Shown piece by piece: positions 20,750 through 29,977 of a stretch of 64,000 nucleotides of DNA. This DNA is from Shouchella lonarensis. GTDB lineage: Bacteria; Bacillota; Bacilli; Bacillales; Bacillaceae_D. Every line of letters begins with the position of its first letter. The first letter of the stretch is position 1. A program made the translations under genes and the position numbers. The notes beneath the pieces were generated by a model. That model searched no databases and was not told the origin of the DNA. It saw only the letters and a list, made by a program, of their open reading frames with translations. The stretch lies in assembly GCF_900096965.1 (NCBI RefSeq), contig NZ_FMYM01000013.1, positions 1-64,000 on the forward strand, in the 5' to 3' direction.

Positions 20750-21778
20750 GTGTGGGGTCGTGGTTTAAAATGGATGTTTTTGATCGTTGGCACGATTATT
20801 GGTGCTGGATATGCATCAGGTCGAGAAATATGGGCTTTTTTTGGTGATCAAAGTGGTGTTGCGATCATTTTATTTGCAGTTTTGTTTATGGTTAGTAGCT
20901 ATGTCATTTTGCACATCGCGAAAAAAGAAAAGACAAGCCATTATCTCCCAGTACTAAAAACCCTCCTTGGAAAGCGGCTTGCAACATTGTATGATTTTAT
21001 GGTGATGTTATATTTATTTTCCGTGACAATCATTATGTTGGCAGGGAGTGGTGTGACACTAGAAGTGTATCACATCCCATATTGGTTGGGGATTGTGATG
21101 AATAGCGGGCTTGTTGTTGTTATGTTCTTAAGAGATACAAGTGGTATGGCGAAAATGAATGCCTATTTAATTCCGGTTTTAATTCTGTGTTTGATAGCCG
21201 TTTTATATGTATATCAAACGTCAATAGGATTTCCAATCACGTTCGATTGGTCTCGCCAACAAAATTGGTCGTCAGCGTTAACATTCACCTCGTTAAATAT
21301 TTTGCCGATCATTGCTGTATTAGGGGCAATCGGTGGTCAAATTAAGCATAAAGGAGAAATACACATTGCGAGCATCGGGAGTGCGTTCATATTGGGCGTA
21401 ATCTCATATTTATATAATGAGTCATTGTTGTCGATCGCACATGAAATTCGTTTTTATGAGATTCCTTTATTCGCTATATTACAAACTTTCCCTTCGTATA
21501 TGGTTTTTGCAATTTCGTTATTACTGTGGTTAGCCATTTATACGACAGCAACAGCGGGTGTGTTTGGATTAATTACACGGTTACGTGCTTTTATAGATGG
21601 TCCTGGATGGCTTTTGGCACTTTTTTTGGTTGCATGTATGGCACCGCTTACGATGTTTGGTTTTTCAACGCTAATTTCGGTGTTGTATCCGCTATATGGT
21701 GTGCTCAATTTGTATGTTTTGGTCTCTTTAGTGCTGTATCCAATTTTAAAGCATCCAGCAACGAGGCGAAAGGAGTAA
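20750..21778 (+). CDS. YkvI-like multispanning membrane protein
   Basis: 342-residue integral membrane protein with about ten hydrophobic segments and the N-terminal motif GTIIGAGYASGREIWAFFG, typical of the YkvI family and of the LeuT/APC-like transporter superfamily (unwound first helix with GAGYASG). The start is GTG at 20750 after GAGGGTGGAG. It is divergent from yyaC. B. subtilis has a membrane protein (YyaD) near yyaC, but I cannot establish orthology. The substrate is unknown. Confidence 0.8.
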   Translation: MWGRGLKWMFLIVGTIIGAGYASGREIWAFFGDQSGVAIILFAVLFMVSSYVILHIAKKEKTSHYLPVLKTLLGKRLATLYDFMVMLYLFSVTIIMLAGSGVTLEVYHIPYWLGIVMNSGLVVVMFLRDTSGMAKMNAYLIPVLILCLIAVLYVYQTSIGFPITFDWSRQQNWSSALTFTSLNILPIIAVLGAIGGQIKHKGEIHIASIGSAFILGVISYLYNESLLSIAHEIRFYEIPLFAILQTFPSYMVFAISLLLWLAIYTTATAGVFGLITRLRAFIDGPGWLLALFLVACMAPLTMFGFSTLISVLYPLYGVLNLYVLVSLVLYPILKHPATRRKE

Positions 21779-21786
21779 GCTCAGGC

Positions 21787-21815
21787 TTCAAACTACTGTG
21801 TAAATCGTGTATAAT
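21787..21815 (+). promoter_or_regulatory. Promoter of the DUF951 gene/ychF
   Basis: TTCAAA (21787-21792), 17 nt, TATAAT (21810-21815); about 30 nt upstream of the DUF951 start. Confidence 0.65.
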
Positions 21816-21846
21816 ACAAGCAGTACAGTTGAGGAGGTCGACAAAA

Positions 21847-22035
21847 GTGGAGAAGACGTTTGCGTTAAATGATGTGGTAGAAATGAAAAAACCGCATCCA
21901 TGTGGCGAAAACCGTTGGAAAATTATTCGCATGGGCATGGACGTGCGAATTAAGTGCCTAGGCTGTGATCATAGTGTCCTGCTCCCGCGTCGGCAATTTT
22001 CAAAGAAACTAAAAAAAATCATCGTTTCTAGTTAA
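21847..22035 (+). CDS. DUF951 protein YyzM
   Basis: 62-residue protein with HPCGENRW, CLGC and SVLLPRRQFSKKLKKI, hallmarks of DUF951 (B. subtilis YyzM). The Cys residues suggest a small zinc ribbon. The start is GTG after GAGGAGGTC; the longer frame running back into the previous gene has no homology and is ignored. It sits directly before ychF, the usual arrangement in Bacillales. The function is unknown. Confidence 0.9.
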   Translation: MEKTFALNDVVEMKKPHPCGENRWKIIRMGMDVRIKCLGCDHSVLLPRRQFSKKLKKIIVSS

Positions 22036-22073
22036 GTATTAGTAAACGTCTATGATAAAGGAAGTGAGCGGTT

Positions 22074-23174
22074 TTGGCGTTAACGACAGGAATTGTTGGT
22101 TTGCCAAATGTTGGAAAATCAACATTGTTTAATGCAATTACGCAAGCCGGAGCGGAATCGGCAAATTATCCATTTTGTACAATCGATCCGAATGTCGGCG
22201 TTGTTGAAGTACCTGACGAACGTTTAGCGAATTTAACAGCGTTGGTCAAACCGAAAAAAACGGTGCCAACGACATTTGAATTTACAGACATTGCAGGTAT
22301 TGTTGAAGGTGCAAGTAAAGGCGAAGGATTAGGAAACAAATTTCTATCACACATTCGCCAAGTGGATGCGATTGTGCATGTTGTTCGTTGTTTTGATGAT
22401 GAAAATATTACTCATGTATCAGGTGGTGTTGCGCCGTTACGTGATATTGAAGTTATTAATTTGGAATTGATTTTGTCCGATTTAGACTCAGTGGAAAAAC
22501 GTTTGACACGCGTCGCAAAACTGGCAAAAACGAAGGATAAAGAAGCGGTAGCCGAATTGGCTGTATTAAAACGTTTGCAAGCAGCATTTGAAGGAGAACA
22601 TTCAGCCCGTAGTGTTGAGTTTACTGAAGAGGAACAAAAAATTGTCAAACAACTTCATTTGTTGACAAGTAAACCGGTTTTATACGTGGCGAATGTATCT
22701 GAAGAAGACTTGTTGAAAAAAGATGATAATCCATATGTTACACAAGTGCGTCAGTTTGCAAAGTCTGAACATAGCAATGTGGTTGTTATTTGTGCGAAAG
22801 TCGAGGCAGAAATTGCAGAACTTGAGGGAGAAGAAAAAGCGTTATTTTTAGATGAGTTAGGGATTGCTGAATCAGGGCTTGATCAATTAATACGTGCGGC
22901 ATATATGCTTCTTGGTTTAGAAACGTATTTTACAGCCGGAGAACAAGAAGTGCGTGCGTGGACGTACCAATGTGGCACGAAAGCACCGCAAGCTGCCGGT
23001 ATTATCCATACCGATTTCGAACGTGGCTTTATTCGCGCAGAAACAGTGTCATATGATCACTTGCTTGCTGCAGGTAGTATGACAATTGCCAAAGAGCGTG
23101 GACAAGTCCGGCTAGAAGGAAAAGAATATATCGTTCAAGATGGTGATGTGATTCATTTCCGTTTTAATGTGTAA
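22074..23174 (+). CDS. ychF: Redox-regulated ATPase/GTPase YchF
   Basis: Universally conserved OBG-family P-loop protein (YyaF in B. subtilis) that binds ribosomes and prefers ATP. 366 residues: G1 GLPNVGKST, G2/G3 region TDIAGIVEGASKGEGLGNKFLSHIR, and a C-terminal TGS domain ending GDVIHFRFNV. Start TTG after AAAGGAAGTGAGCG. The G4 motif has the non-canonical form YVANVSEED, as in other YchF proteins. Confidence 0.96.
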   Translation: MALTTGIVGLPNVGKSTLFNAITQAGAESANYPFCTIDPNVGVVEVPDERLANLTALVKPKKTVPTTFEFTDIAGIVEGASKGEGLGNKFLSHIRQVDAIVHVVRCFDDENITHVSGGVAPLRDIEVINLELILSDLDSVEKRLTRVAKLAKTKDKEAVAELAVLKRLQAAFEGEHSARSVEFTEEEQKIVKQLHLLTSKPVLYVANVSEEDLLKKDDNPYVTQVRQFAKSEHSNVVVICAKVEAEIAELEGEEKALFLDELGIAESGLDQLIRAAYMLLGLETYFTAGEQEVRAWTYQCGTKAPQAAGIIHTDFERGFIRAETVSYDHLLAAGSMTIAKERGQVRLEGKEYIVQDGDVIHFRFNV

Positions 23175-23175
23175 T

Positions 23176-23214
23176 AAAGTGAGGGATGTCATAGGAGTTG
23201 ACATCCCTCACTTT
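23176..23214 (+). terminator. Long hairpin after ychF
   Basis: Perfect 15-bp stem AAAGTGAGGGATGTC/GACATCCCTCACTTT with a 9-nt loop, beginning 2 nt after the ychF gene. Only a short T-run follows, so termination may be Rho-assisted or partial. Confidence 0.65.
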
Positions 23215-23253
23215 CATTACTGTAGATAGGAGTGAGAGGGGGAGGAGTGGTTT

Positions 23254-23574
23254 ATGAGACGTGTAGGCGGCATGCTCTTACTGGTTTCTTTTATTATGTT
23301 GATGTCTGTTATGGTTCATTATCCATTTGCTGGTGGAGAAATGACAATGGTGTTGTTGCTTTTCCCAATGCTTATCGTCATCATATCAATTGTCGTGACG
23401 TTATTACTGAATTATTGGTACGTGATGCCTGTTGTCACATGCATGATGTTCACTTTCTATATGTTTACGGTGTTCAACACCACGTTTTTAATATGGGTTG
23501 TGATCTATACATTGTTGTCTCTTGTTGCGAGTGTATTACCTTGGATGTTTGTGCGGGCGAGAAAGAGTAAGTAA
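23254..23574 (+). CDS. Small four-helix membrane protein, DUF2651/YbeF-like
   Basis: 106 residues with about four transmembrane segments and the run FNTTFLIWVVIYTLLSLVASV, which resembles the DUF2651 (B. subtilis YbeF) family as I remember it. ATG start behind GGGGGAGGAGTGG. It is isolated between the ychF hairpin and the rpsF promoter. No catalytic residues or known role. Confidence 0.6.
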   Translation: MRRVGGMLLLVSFIMLMSVMVHYPFAGGEMTMVLLLFPMLIVIISIVVTLLLNYWYVMPVVTCMMFTFYMFTVFNTTFLIWVVIYTLLSLVASVLPWMFVRARKSK

Positions 23575-23724
23575 GTTTCGGAAAAAATGATAAAAAAAGA
23601 AGGAGAGATGGCTGGTTGTGTCGTAATTTAGTAACATGCCCCGTTTCTCCCTCTCACAGAAAATCCCATTCATTTGTTTTAGTAAATGAAATATGGCGAC
23701 AGAAAAGTAGGTGATAAAAATTAC

Positions 23725-23753
23725 TTGAACCAAATTTCTAAGTCTGGTATACT
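23725..23753 (+). promoter_or_regulatory. Promoter of rpsF-ssb-rpsR
   Basis: TTGAAC (23725-23730), 17 nt, TATACT (23748-23753). Predicted start near 23760. The preceding 23575-23724 holds only AT-rich sequence and a weak TCATTT/AAATGA hairpin. Confidence 0.7.
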
Positions 23754-23759
23754 AATTGA

Positions 23760-23831
23760 ATGTGAGTAAATTTATTTTTGCTCCTTGCTCCCTATTTATG
23801 GAGCCGCTTAGACCAAGAGGAGGTGATTCGA
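23760..23831 (+). promoter_or_regulatory. rpsF leader, possible S6:S18 autoregulatory RNA
   Basis: The about 70-nt leader forms a hairpin TTGCTCC-CTATTTAT-GGAGC followed directly by CCGC. The known S6:S18 leader motif has a CCG trinucleotide beside a stem and lies at this place in many bacteria. The match is by eye only. Confidence 0.4.
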
Positions 23832-24119
23832 ATGCGTAAGTATGAAATCATGTACATTATCGCACCGAACCTAGAAGAATCAGCAACGAAAGAGATCATT
23901 GAGCGTTACAATAAAGTGCTCACTGATAATGGTGCTGAGATCTTACAGGCAAAAGGAGTCGGTAAAAAGCGTTTGGCATATGAGATCAATGATTTTAAAG
24001 ATGGTTTCTATGTTCTTTTAAATGTACAAGCTGAGACAGCAGCGATTAACGAATTTAATCGTTTGATCAAAATCAATGAAAATGTGATGCGTGTACTTGT
24101 GGTCAAAGACGAACAGTAA
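23832..24119 (+). CDS. rpsF: Small ribosomal subunit protein bS6
   Basis: 95-residue S6 ([18 protein letters not shown]...VVKDEQ), which forms a heterodimer with S18 on the 30S platform. ATG at 23832 follows AGAGGAGGTGATTCGA; the longer frame upstream is not used. First gene of rpsF-ssb-rpsR. Confidence 0.97.
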   Translation: MRKYEIMYIIAPNLEESATKEIIERYNKVLTDNGAEILQAKGVGKKRLAYEINDFKDGFYVLLNVQAETAAINEFNRLIKINENVMRVLVVKDEQ

Positions 24120-24147
24120 ACCATTTCCATAGTCTGGAGGGATCGTT

Positions 24148-24657
24148 TTGTTAAACCGTGTTGTTCTTGTTGGACGTTTGACGCGAGACCCTGAATTGAG
24201 ATTTACACCGAGTGGCGTCGCTGTAGCAAACTTTACCCTTGCAGTGAATCGAACGTTTACGAATCAGCAAGGTGAGCGAGAGGCTGACTTTATTAATTGT
24301 ATCGTTTGGCGTAAGCAGGCAGAAAACGTGGCGAATTACTTAAAAAAGGGTAGTTTAGCTGGCGTCGATGGTCGTGTGCAGACGCGTAGTTATGATAACA
24401 ATGAAGGTAAGCGTGTGTTTGTTACAGAAATTGTTGCTGAAAATGTACAGTTTTTAGAACCGAAAAACAGTCAGAGAGTGAACCAAGGTGTAGGTGCGAG
24501 CAATGAAACTTATGGTGGAGCGCCTGCAGATGGATATGGTCATAGTAACCAAGGGGGCACGCCAAATGCAAATGGTACGCGCTCAGCTGGATATGCCAAC
24601 GATCCATTCTCACAAGAAGGTTCCATCGATATTTCTGATGATGATCTACCGTTTTAA
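24148..24657 (+). CDS. ssb: Single-stranded DNA-binding protein SsbA
   Basis: 169-residue SSB: N-terminal OB fold ([42 protein letters not shown]), a Gly/Asn-rich linker and the acidic C-terminal tip DDDLPF that recruits partner proteins. TTG start 6 nt after TGGAGG. The location between rpsF and rpsR identifies it as the essential SsbA. Confidence 0.97.
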   Translation: MLNRVVLVGRLTRDPELRFTPSGVAVANFTLAVNRTFTNQQGEREADFINCIVWRKQAENVANYLKKGSLAGVDGRVQTRSYDNNEGKRVFVTEIVAENVQFLEPKNSQRVNQGVGASNETYGGAPADGYGHSNQGGTPNANGTRSAGYANDPFSQEGSIDISDDDLPF

Positions 24658-24684
24658 AGATAAACAGAAAGGAGTGCATGTGTA

Positions 24685-24918
24685 ATGGCACGTCGAGGTC
24701 GTCCGAAGCGCAGAAAGGTTTGTTTCTTTACTGCCAATAAAATTAAACATATCGATTACAAAGATGTTGATTTACTAAAACGTTTCGTTTCAGAGCGTGG
24801 GAAAATCCTTCCACGCCGTGTGACGGGAACATCAGCAAAGTATCAGCGTCGATTGACAGTTGCGATTAAACGCGCACGTCAAGTTGCGTTACTACCTTAT
24901 GTAAATGAACTTTCTTAA
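24685..24918 (+). CDS. rpsR: Small ribosomal subunit protein bS18
   Basis: 77 residues, [19 protein letters not shown]...YVNELS, with one Cys near residue 12 and the usual [24 protein letters not shown] core. ATG preceded by AAAGGAG. It ends the S6-SSB-S18 operon. Confidence 0.97.
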   Translation: MARRGRPKRRKVCFFTANKIKHIDYKDVDLLKRFVSERGKILPRRVTGTSAKYQRRLTVAIKRARQVALLPYVNELS

Positions 24919-25134
24919 TTGAAAGTTGAGAGAGGATGGCTACCCAAGCTTTAAATGAGTTTGTGGGAGGCGATCCTCTTTTATTTGCTAGTTCCTTCGT
25001 GCGCTTTTCATTCAGATGTAATTGCGCTAAAATGTATAAATGAAGCAAATAAATTTGGGATGAGATGAATAAATGTTGGTGATGTGGCTTTAAAATGTGT
25101 AGATAACAATTGTTTGGCAAAAGAGGTGAAGGGT

Positions 25135-26058
25135 GTGTCAACGCAGAAACAATGGGTTGATGGGTTTTTGATTGTTCTTATTTACATTGCTTTGCTTTTC
25201 ATGTTTTTGACTGGACTACCGATTGTAGACATATTGGCGATGTGTGTTTTACCATTACCATTTGTATATTATACGGCAAAATATGGACTAAGGAATGGCT
25301 TCCTATTCGTCATCATATGTGTAGCTATAGGGTTATTGCTCATATGGCACGTGTTCATTGCAACATTTTTTGTTGTTATTGGTTATGTACTTGGCGCACT
25401 TACATACAAACAAGTTTCGGGAACGGATCGTTTTGTTTATACAGGGATGACTGTGTTCTTCTTTCTCATGGGGGCATATTTGTTTTTGTTGGCAGCAACG
25501 GATTTTTCATTAGGAACGTTATTTCGTGAATCGTTCGATCAATCAGTACGTATGCTAGAGGCAGCTGGTGTAAATTCTTTTGACGAAAACATGATTGAAA
25601 CGTATTTATCCACCTTAGAAGGATTGACGACATTTCTGTTACTGCTTTTTTCCTGTATTTATGCATGGATTGTGTATGTTTTTTCTGCAATGATGTTTAG
25701 ATGGAAAGGCATATCCTACAAGCGTTTGCCTGCTTTCATTAATTGGACATTTCCTCGTTTGTTGTTAATTTATTATATGATATTGTTACTTATTGGGCTC
25801 TTTGAACCAGATTCTGGGACATTGCTGTTTATTGTTTATCATAGTGGTATAGCGATTGTAAGTGTTTTTCTAGCATTACAAGGGACATCCTTTTTAGTAA
25901 AATACGTGCAGTCCCGACGTTCATCACCGCAACGAAAAATCGTGTGCATTGTTGGTATTGTACTCGGTATATTATTGTTACCCATTGCATTTTACGTGCT
26001 AAAGATTATCGGTATGCTAGACATGATTTTCAAACTGCGCGAGCGTTTACAGTCGTAA
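25135..26058 (+). CDS. DUF2232 membrane protein YybS
   Basis: 307-residue membrane protein with about eight transmembrane helices, homologous in place and shape to B. subtilis YybS (DUF2232), which always precedes gdpP. Start chosen as GTG 25135 (MSTQKQWVDGFLIV) because AGAGGTGAAGG lies just before it; the frame could extend to 25084. The function is unknown; the conserved link to the c-di-AMP phosphodiesterase suggests an accessory role (inference). Confidence 0.87.
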   Translation: MSTQKQWVDGFLIVLIYIALLFMFLTGLPIVDILAMCVLPLPFVYYTAKYGLRNGFLFVIICVAIGLLLIWHVFIATFFVVIGYVLGALTYKQVSGTDRFVYTGMTVFFFLMGAYLFLLAATDFSLGTLFRESFDQSVRMLEAAGVNSFDENMIETYLSTLEGLTTFLLLLFSCIYAWIVYVFSAMMFRWKGISYKRLPAFINWTFPRLLLIYYMILLLIGLFEPDSGTLLFIVYHSGIAIVSVFLALQGTSFLVKYVQSRRSSPQRKIVCIVGIVLGILLLPIAFYVLKIIGMLDMIFKLRERLQS

Positions 26059-26088
26059 GTATAGCGAAATAAGGGCAGGTGACGAGGC

Positions 26089-28056
26089 ATGCGTGATGAA
26101 AAGAAGCGTGGACAAATGATTCATATGATCGGGCTGACAATCATGATGGTTGCTATTGTCACCATCTTTTCCCTTACTTATTGGGAACTCGGTGTATTAA
26201 CCGCACTTATTTTTGTGATTTGGATCATTTCTTATAGACGGTCTTATAAACGTCAGGAAGCGCATACGCAGGCATATATTCAGACGTTGTCTTATCGCGT
26301 CCATCGAGCGGGGGAGTTAGCTTTAGCGAAGCTACCTATAGGGATGGTTTTGTATAATGAGCATGGCGACATTGAATGGGTCAATCCTTTCATTCATAAA
26401 TATGTTGCGCCAGACCTTGTCGGTCAGCCTCTATCGGTGATTGAAGAAAAGATTCCTGAATGGTTACAAGATGGGATGAGCGAGGCGGTTGTGCAACTCG
26501 GTGCTGTTTATTATGAATTTGTGTTTGAACGTGATGCGCGTTTAATTTATATAAGAGATGTGACAGAAAAAGAAAAAACAGCCGCACGTTATTCAAATAT
26601 GCGGCCGGTTGTTGCCCATATTTATTTAGATAACTATGATGAAGTCACACAAGCGATGGAAGACCAAATTCGAAGTCGATTGCTTGCCCAAGTAACAGAG
26701 GCGTTAAATCGGTGGGCGTGCGATTATGATCTATTTTTACGTCGAACGGCATCAGACCGTTTTTTAGCAATCATGAATCAAAAGACGTTACGTTTGTTAG
26801 AAGAAAACCGATTTGGATTGTTGGATGATATACGTGAGTTGACAGCAAAGGAAAAAGTGCCGATTACGTTAAGTATTGGCATTGGGTCAGAAGACGCGTC
26901 GTTACGTGAATTAGGTGCGTTAGCGCAGTCGAGCCTTGATTTGGCACTTGGACGTGGTGGTGACCAAGTGGCGATAAAAAAGAAAAATGGTCGTGTCCGT
27001 TTTTATGGTGGGAAAACAAATGCGGTGGAAAAACGGACGCGTGTGCGTGCGCGTGTCATTTCTCATGCGCTGACTGACTTTGTAAAAGAAAGCAAGCGTG
27101 TCATCATTATGGGGCATAAGCGGCCCGATATGGACGCAGTCGGTGCAGCAATTGGTATGTTGAAAATGGCTGATTTAAATGATCGAGAAGGATGGATTGT
27201 GCTCGATCAGACAGACATTAATGTGGATGTCGGGCGTTTGCTAGAAGAAGTATATGAACATCCTCAAATTGGTTCGCAACTCATTACGCCACAAGAAGCG
27301 GTGCAAATGGCTGACAAAGACACATTGCTTGTCATTGTTGATACACATAAACCGGCACTTGTCATTGAACCAAAATTACTGTCTATGATTGATCGGGTCG
27401 TTGTACTTGATCATCATCGTCGAAGTGAAGAGTTTGTGAAAGATCCGGTGCTTGTTTATGTAGAACCGTATGCGTCATCGACAGCAGAGCTTGTTACGGA
27501 GTTATTAGAATATCAACCATCACCTGTGAAGATGGATCGACTGGAAGCAACGGCATTGCTAGCGGGAATGATGGTAGACACCAATCGTTTTGCTGTAAGA
27601 ACAGGTGCTAGAACGTTTGCAGCTGCTTCGTTTTTGCGGGCAAATGGTGCGGACACTTCACTTGTACAACGATTATTAAAAGAAGACTTGGCGACATACA
27701 CAAGACGTGCTAAGCTTGTAGAAAACGCCTATATTTTCCGGGCTGGTTATGCAGTTGCGGTTGCACCAAACGGCGATGCCTATGACCAACCAGTCATCGC
27801 GAAGGCTGCGGACACATTGCTATCGATTAGTGATGTACGTGCATCGTTCGTCATTTGCGGACTTGCAGATGGTCAAGTAGGTATTAGTGCACGTTCGTTT
27901 GGCGATGTTAATGTGCAGACGGTAATGGAGCGGCTTGGTGGTGGTGGGCATTTGTCCAATGCAGCTACACAGTTACAGGGTGTGACATTGAATGAGGCAC
28001 AAGCACAACTTGAAGAAGCGATTGATCATGAATATGGGGGAGGATCTTTGGGATGA
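26089..28056 (+). CDS. gdpP: Cyclic-di-AMP phosphodiesterase GdpP (YybT)
   Basis: Membrane-anchored enzyme hydrolysing c-di-AMP to pApA. 655 residues: two transmembrane helices in the first 50 residues, a degenerate PAS domain (about 80-150), a degenerate GGDEF domain (about 170-300; no GGDEF motif), then DHH ([30 protein letters not shown]) and DHHA1 with [13 protein letters not shown]. It overlaps rplI by 4 nt and follows yybS by 30 nt: a yybS-gdpP-rplI operon. Confidence 0.96.
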   Translation: MRDEKKRGQMIHMIGLTIMMVAIVTIFSLTYWELGVLTALIFVIWIISYRRSYKRQEAHTQAYIQTLSYRVHRAGELALAKLPIGMVLYNEHGDIEWVNPFIHKYVAPDLVGQPLSVIEEKIPEWLQDGMSEAVVQLGAVYYEFVFERDARLIYIRDVTEKEKTAARYSNMRPVVAHIYLDNYDEVTQAMEDQIRSRLLAQVTEALNRWACDYDLFLRRTASDRFLAIMNQKTLRLLEENRFGLLDDIRELTAKEKVPITLSIGIGSEDASLRELGALAQSSLDLALGRGGDQVAIKKKNGRVRFYGGKTNAVEKRTRVRARVISHALTDFVKESKRVIIMGHKRPDMDAVGAAIGMLKMADLNDREGWIVLDQTDINVDVGRLLEEVYEHPQIGSQLITPQEAVQMADKDTLLVIVDTHKPALVIEPKLLSMIDRVVVLDHHRRSEEFVKDPVLVYVEPYASSTAELVTELLEYQPSPVKMDRLEATALLAGMMVDTNRFAVRTGARTFAAASFLRANGADTSLVQRLLKEDLATYTRRAKLVENAYIFRAGYAVAVAPNGDAYDQPVIAKAADTLLSISDVRASFVICGLADGQVGISARSFGDVNVQTVMERLGGGGHLSNAATQLQGVTLNEAQAQLEEAIDHEYGGGSLG

Positions 28057-28496
28057 AAGTGATTTTTACAGCCGATGTAAAAGGAAAAGGTAAAAAAGGA
28101 GAAGTGAAGGACGTATCGGAAGGGTATGCCCGTAATTATTTACTACCAAAAAAGTTAGCGATGGCAGCGACGGCAAGTAACCTAAAAGATTTGCAAGCGA
28201 AAGAGAAAAGTAAGCAAAAACAGGCAGATGCAGAGCTGGCTGAAGCAAAAGCATTGAAAGAGACACTTGAAGCAATGACACTGGAAATTCCAGCGAAAGC
28301 GGGCAATGGTGGTCGTTTATTTGGTGCAATCTCTACAAAACAAATTGCAGAGGAATTAGCAAAGCAAAACACAAAAATAGATAAACGTAAAATCCAACTA
28401 TCAGAACCGATTCGTGTGCTCGGTGTGACAAAAGTACCGATCAAAATACATGCAAACGTGGTTGCGACGGTCAACGTACACGTGAAGGAAATGTAG
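28053..28496 (+). CDS. rplI: Large ribosomal subunit protein bL9
   Basis: 147-residue L9: N-terminal [33 protein letters not shown], long connecting helix, C-terminal globular domain. The ATG overlaps the gdpP stop (ATGA) and GGGGGAGGA lies 10 nt upstream. Confidence 0.97.
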   Translation: MKVIFTADVKGKGKKGEVKDVSEGYARNYLLPKKLAMAATASNLKDLQAKEKSKQKQADAELAEAKALKETLEAMTLEIPAKAGNGGRLFGAISTKQIAEELAKQNTKIDKRKIQLSEPIRVLGVTKVPIKIHANVVATVNVHVKEM

Positions 28497-28504
28497 CACA
28501 CAAG

Positions 28505-28536
28505 CGGAAGCTGGTCTAGATACAGATCAGCTTCCG
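28505..28536 (+). terminator. Hairpin after rplI
   Basis: 13-bp stem CGGAAGCTGGTCT/AGATCAGCTTCCG (one G-U), loop AGATAC. It lacks a strong T-run; perhaps an attenuator or mRNA-stabilising hairpin before the helicase gene. Confidence 0.5.
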
Positions 28537-28563
28537 GTTATTAATGGCAAAGGGGGTGTCTAG

Positions 28564-29928
28564 ATGAGTGATTTGCTCTCGGATCGTATTCCGCCGCAAA
28601 ATATAGAAGCAGAGCAAGCGGTGTTAGGTGCATGTTTTTTAGCTGGACAAGCAGTGACAACAGCAAGTGAACGACTGTTACCAGAAGATTTTTACCGGGT
28701 CAGTCATCAACGGATTTATGAGGTAATGCTTGATTTAGCGGAAAGAGGAGAACCGGTTGATCTTGTGACTGTTACATCGACGTTGCAAGATCGAGGGTGG
28801 TTAGATGAAATTGGTGGTGTCACGTATTTAACAGATCTCGCTAATGCGGTTCCGACGGCAGCAAATGTTGAGTACTATAGTAAAATTTTAGAAGAAAAGT
28901 CATTGCTACGTCGCCTCATTCGTGCAGCAACAAATATTGCGAAAAACGGTTACGCGAGTGAAGAAGAAGTTGATGCCATTTTAGACGAAGCTGAAAAAGC
29001 CATTTTAGATGTGTCTCATCGTAAAAATAGTGGCAGTTTTGTTTCGATCAAAGATGTACTTGTTGAGACGTATGATCGGATTGAAATGTTACAAAAAACG
29101 CGTGGCGACATTACTGGTTTAGCGACTGGGTTTTCCGAATTAGATACAATGACCGCCGGGTTCCAGCGGAGTGACTTGATTATTGTCGCTGCTCGTCCAT
29201 CAGTCGGAAAAACGGCGTTTGCTTTAAACATCGCCCAAAATGTTGCGACAAAATCAGATGTAAATATCGCGATTTTTTCACTGGAGATGGGGGCAAGTCA
29301 ACTTGTGACGCGGATGCTTTGTGCAGAAGGAAATATCGACGCACAACGGATGCGTACAGGCGCCCTCGAAGAAGAGGATTGGCAAAAGCTAACGATGGCG
29401 ATGGGGGCGCTTTCGCGTGCAGGTATTTATATTGATGATTCACCCGGTGTGAAAGTGAGTGACATTCGGGCAAAATGCCGGCGTTTGCAGCAAGAAAAAG
29501 GTTTAGGGCTCATTTTAATTGATTATTTACAGTTAATACAAGGGCACGGGCGAAGCGGTGAAAATCGCCAGCAAGAAGTCTCTGAGATTTCACGTACATT
29601 AAAGGCGATTGCCCGTGAATTAGACGTTCCGGTCATTGCGCTTTCTCAGCTTTCACGTGGGGTAGAGTCTCGTCAAGATAAGCGCCCAATGATGTCTGAC
29701 ATTCGTGAGTCGGGGAGTATTGAGCAAGATGCTGATATTGTTGCGTTCCTGTACCGTGATGATTATTATGATAAAGAGACTGAGAATCAAAACATCATTG
29801 AAATTATTATTGCTAAGCAGCGAAATGGTCCAGTTGGAACTGTAGAACTCGCTTTTATTAAGGAATACAATAAATTTGTCAACTTGGAGCGACGGCATGA
29901 GGAGCAAGGCATGCCATCAGGTGCATAA
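28564..29928 (+). CDS. dnaB: Replicative DNA helicase (DnaB family; called DnaC in B. subtilis)
   Basis: Hexameric 5'-3' helicase of the replisome. 454 residues: N-terminal DnaB domain (PPQNIEAEQAVLGACF), RecA-like motor with Walker A ARPSVGKTAFALN, Walker B LILIDYLQLIQG, and SRDVIALSQLSRGVE-like motif H4 (VPVIALSQLSRGVESR). ATG behind AAAGGGGGTG. In B. subtilis purA comes next; here serS follows after only 49 nt. Confidence 0.96.
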   Translation: MSDLLSDRIPPQNIEAEQAVLGACFLAGQAVTTASERLLPEDFYRVSHQRIYEVMLDLAERGEPVDLVTVTSTLQDRGWLDEIGGVTYLTDLANAVPTAANVEYYSKILEEKSLLRRLIRAATNIAKNGYASEEEVDAILDEAEKAILDVSHRKNSGSFVSIKDVLVETYDRIEMLQKTRGDITGLATGFSELDTMTAGFQRSDLIIVAARPSVGKTAFALNIAQNVATKSDVNIAIFSLEMGASQLVTRMLCAEGNIDAQRMRTGALEEEDWQKLTMAMGALSRAGIYIDDSPGVKVSDIRAKCRRLQQEKGLGLILIDYLQLIQGHGRSGENRQQEVSEISRTLKAIARELDVPVIALSQLSRGVESRQDKRPMMSDIRESGSIEQDADIVAFLYRDDYYDKETENQNIIEIIIAKQRNGPVGTVELAFIKEYNKFVNLERRHEEQGMPSGA

Positions 29929-29977
29929 CGGTGACTATTTTGGTACAATGTGAAAAAGGATGAGGGGGCGTACGTAA

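Noticed and set aside
21526-21846. Long upstream extension of the DUF951 frame
   Set aside because: It runs through the preceding membrane protein gene in another frame and has no homology; the promoter and ribosome-binding site lie downstream.
23536-23733. 65-residue minus-strand ORF between the DUF2651-like gene and rpsF
   Set aside because: AT-rich, no ribosome-binding site, overlaps a gene on the other strand.
24866-25134. Upstream start for yybS or a minus-strand gene after rpsR
   Set aside because: The upstream part of the yybS frame lacks homology and the opposite ORF has no ribosome-binding site.
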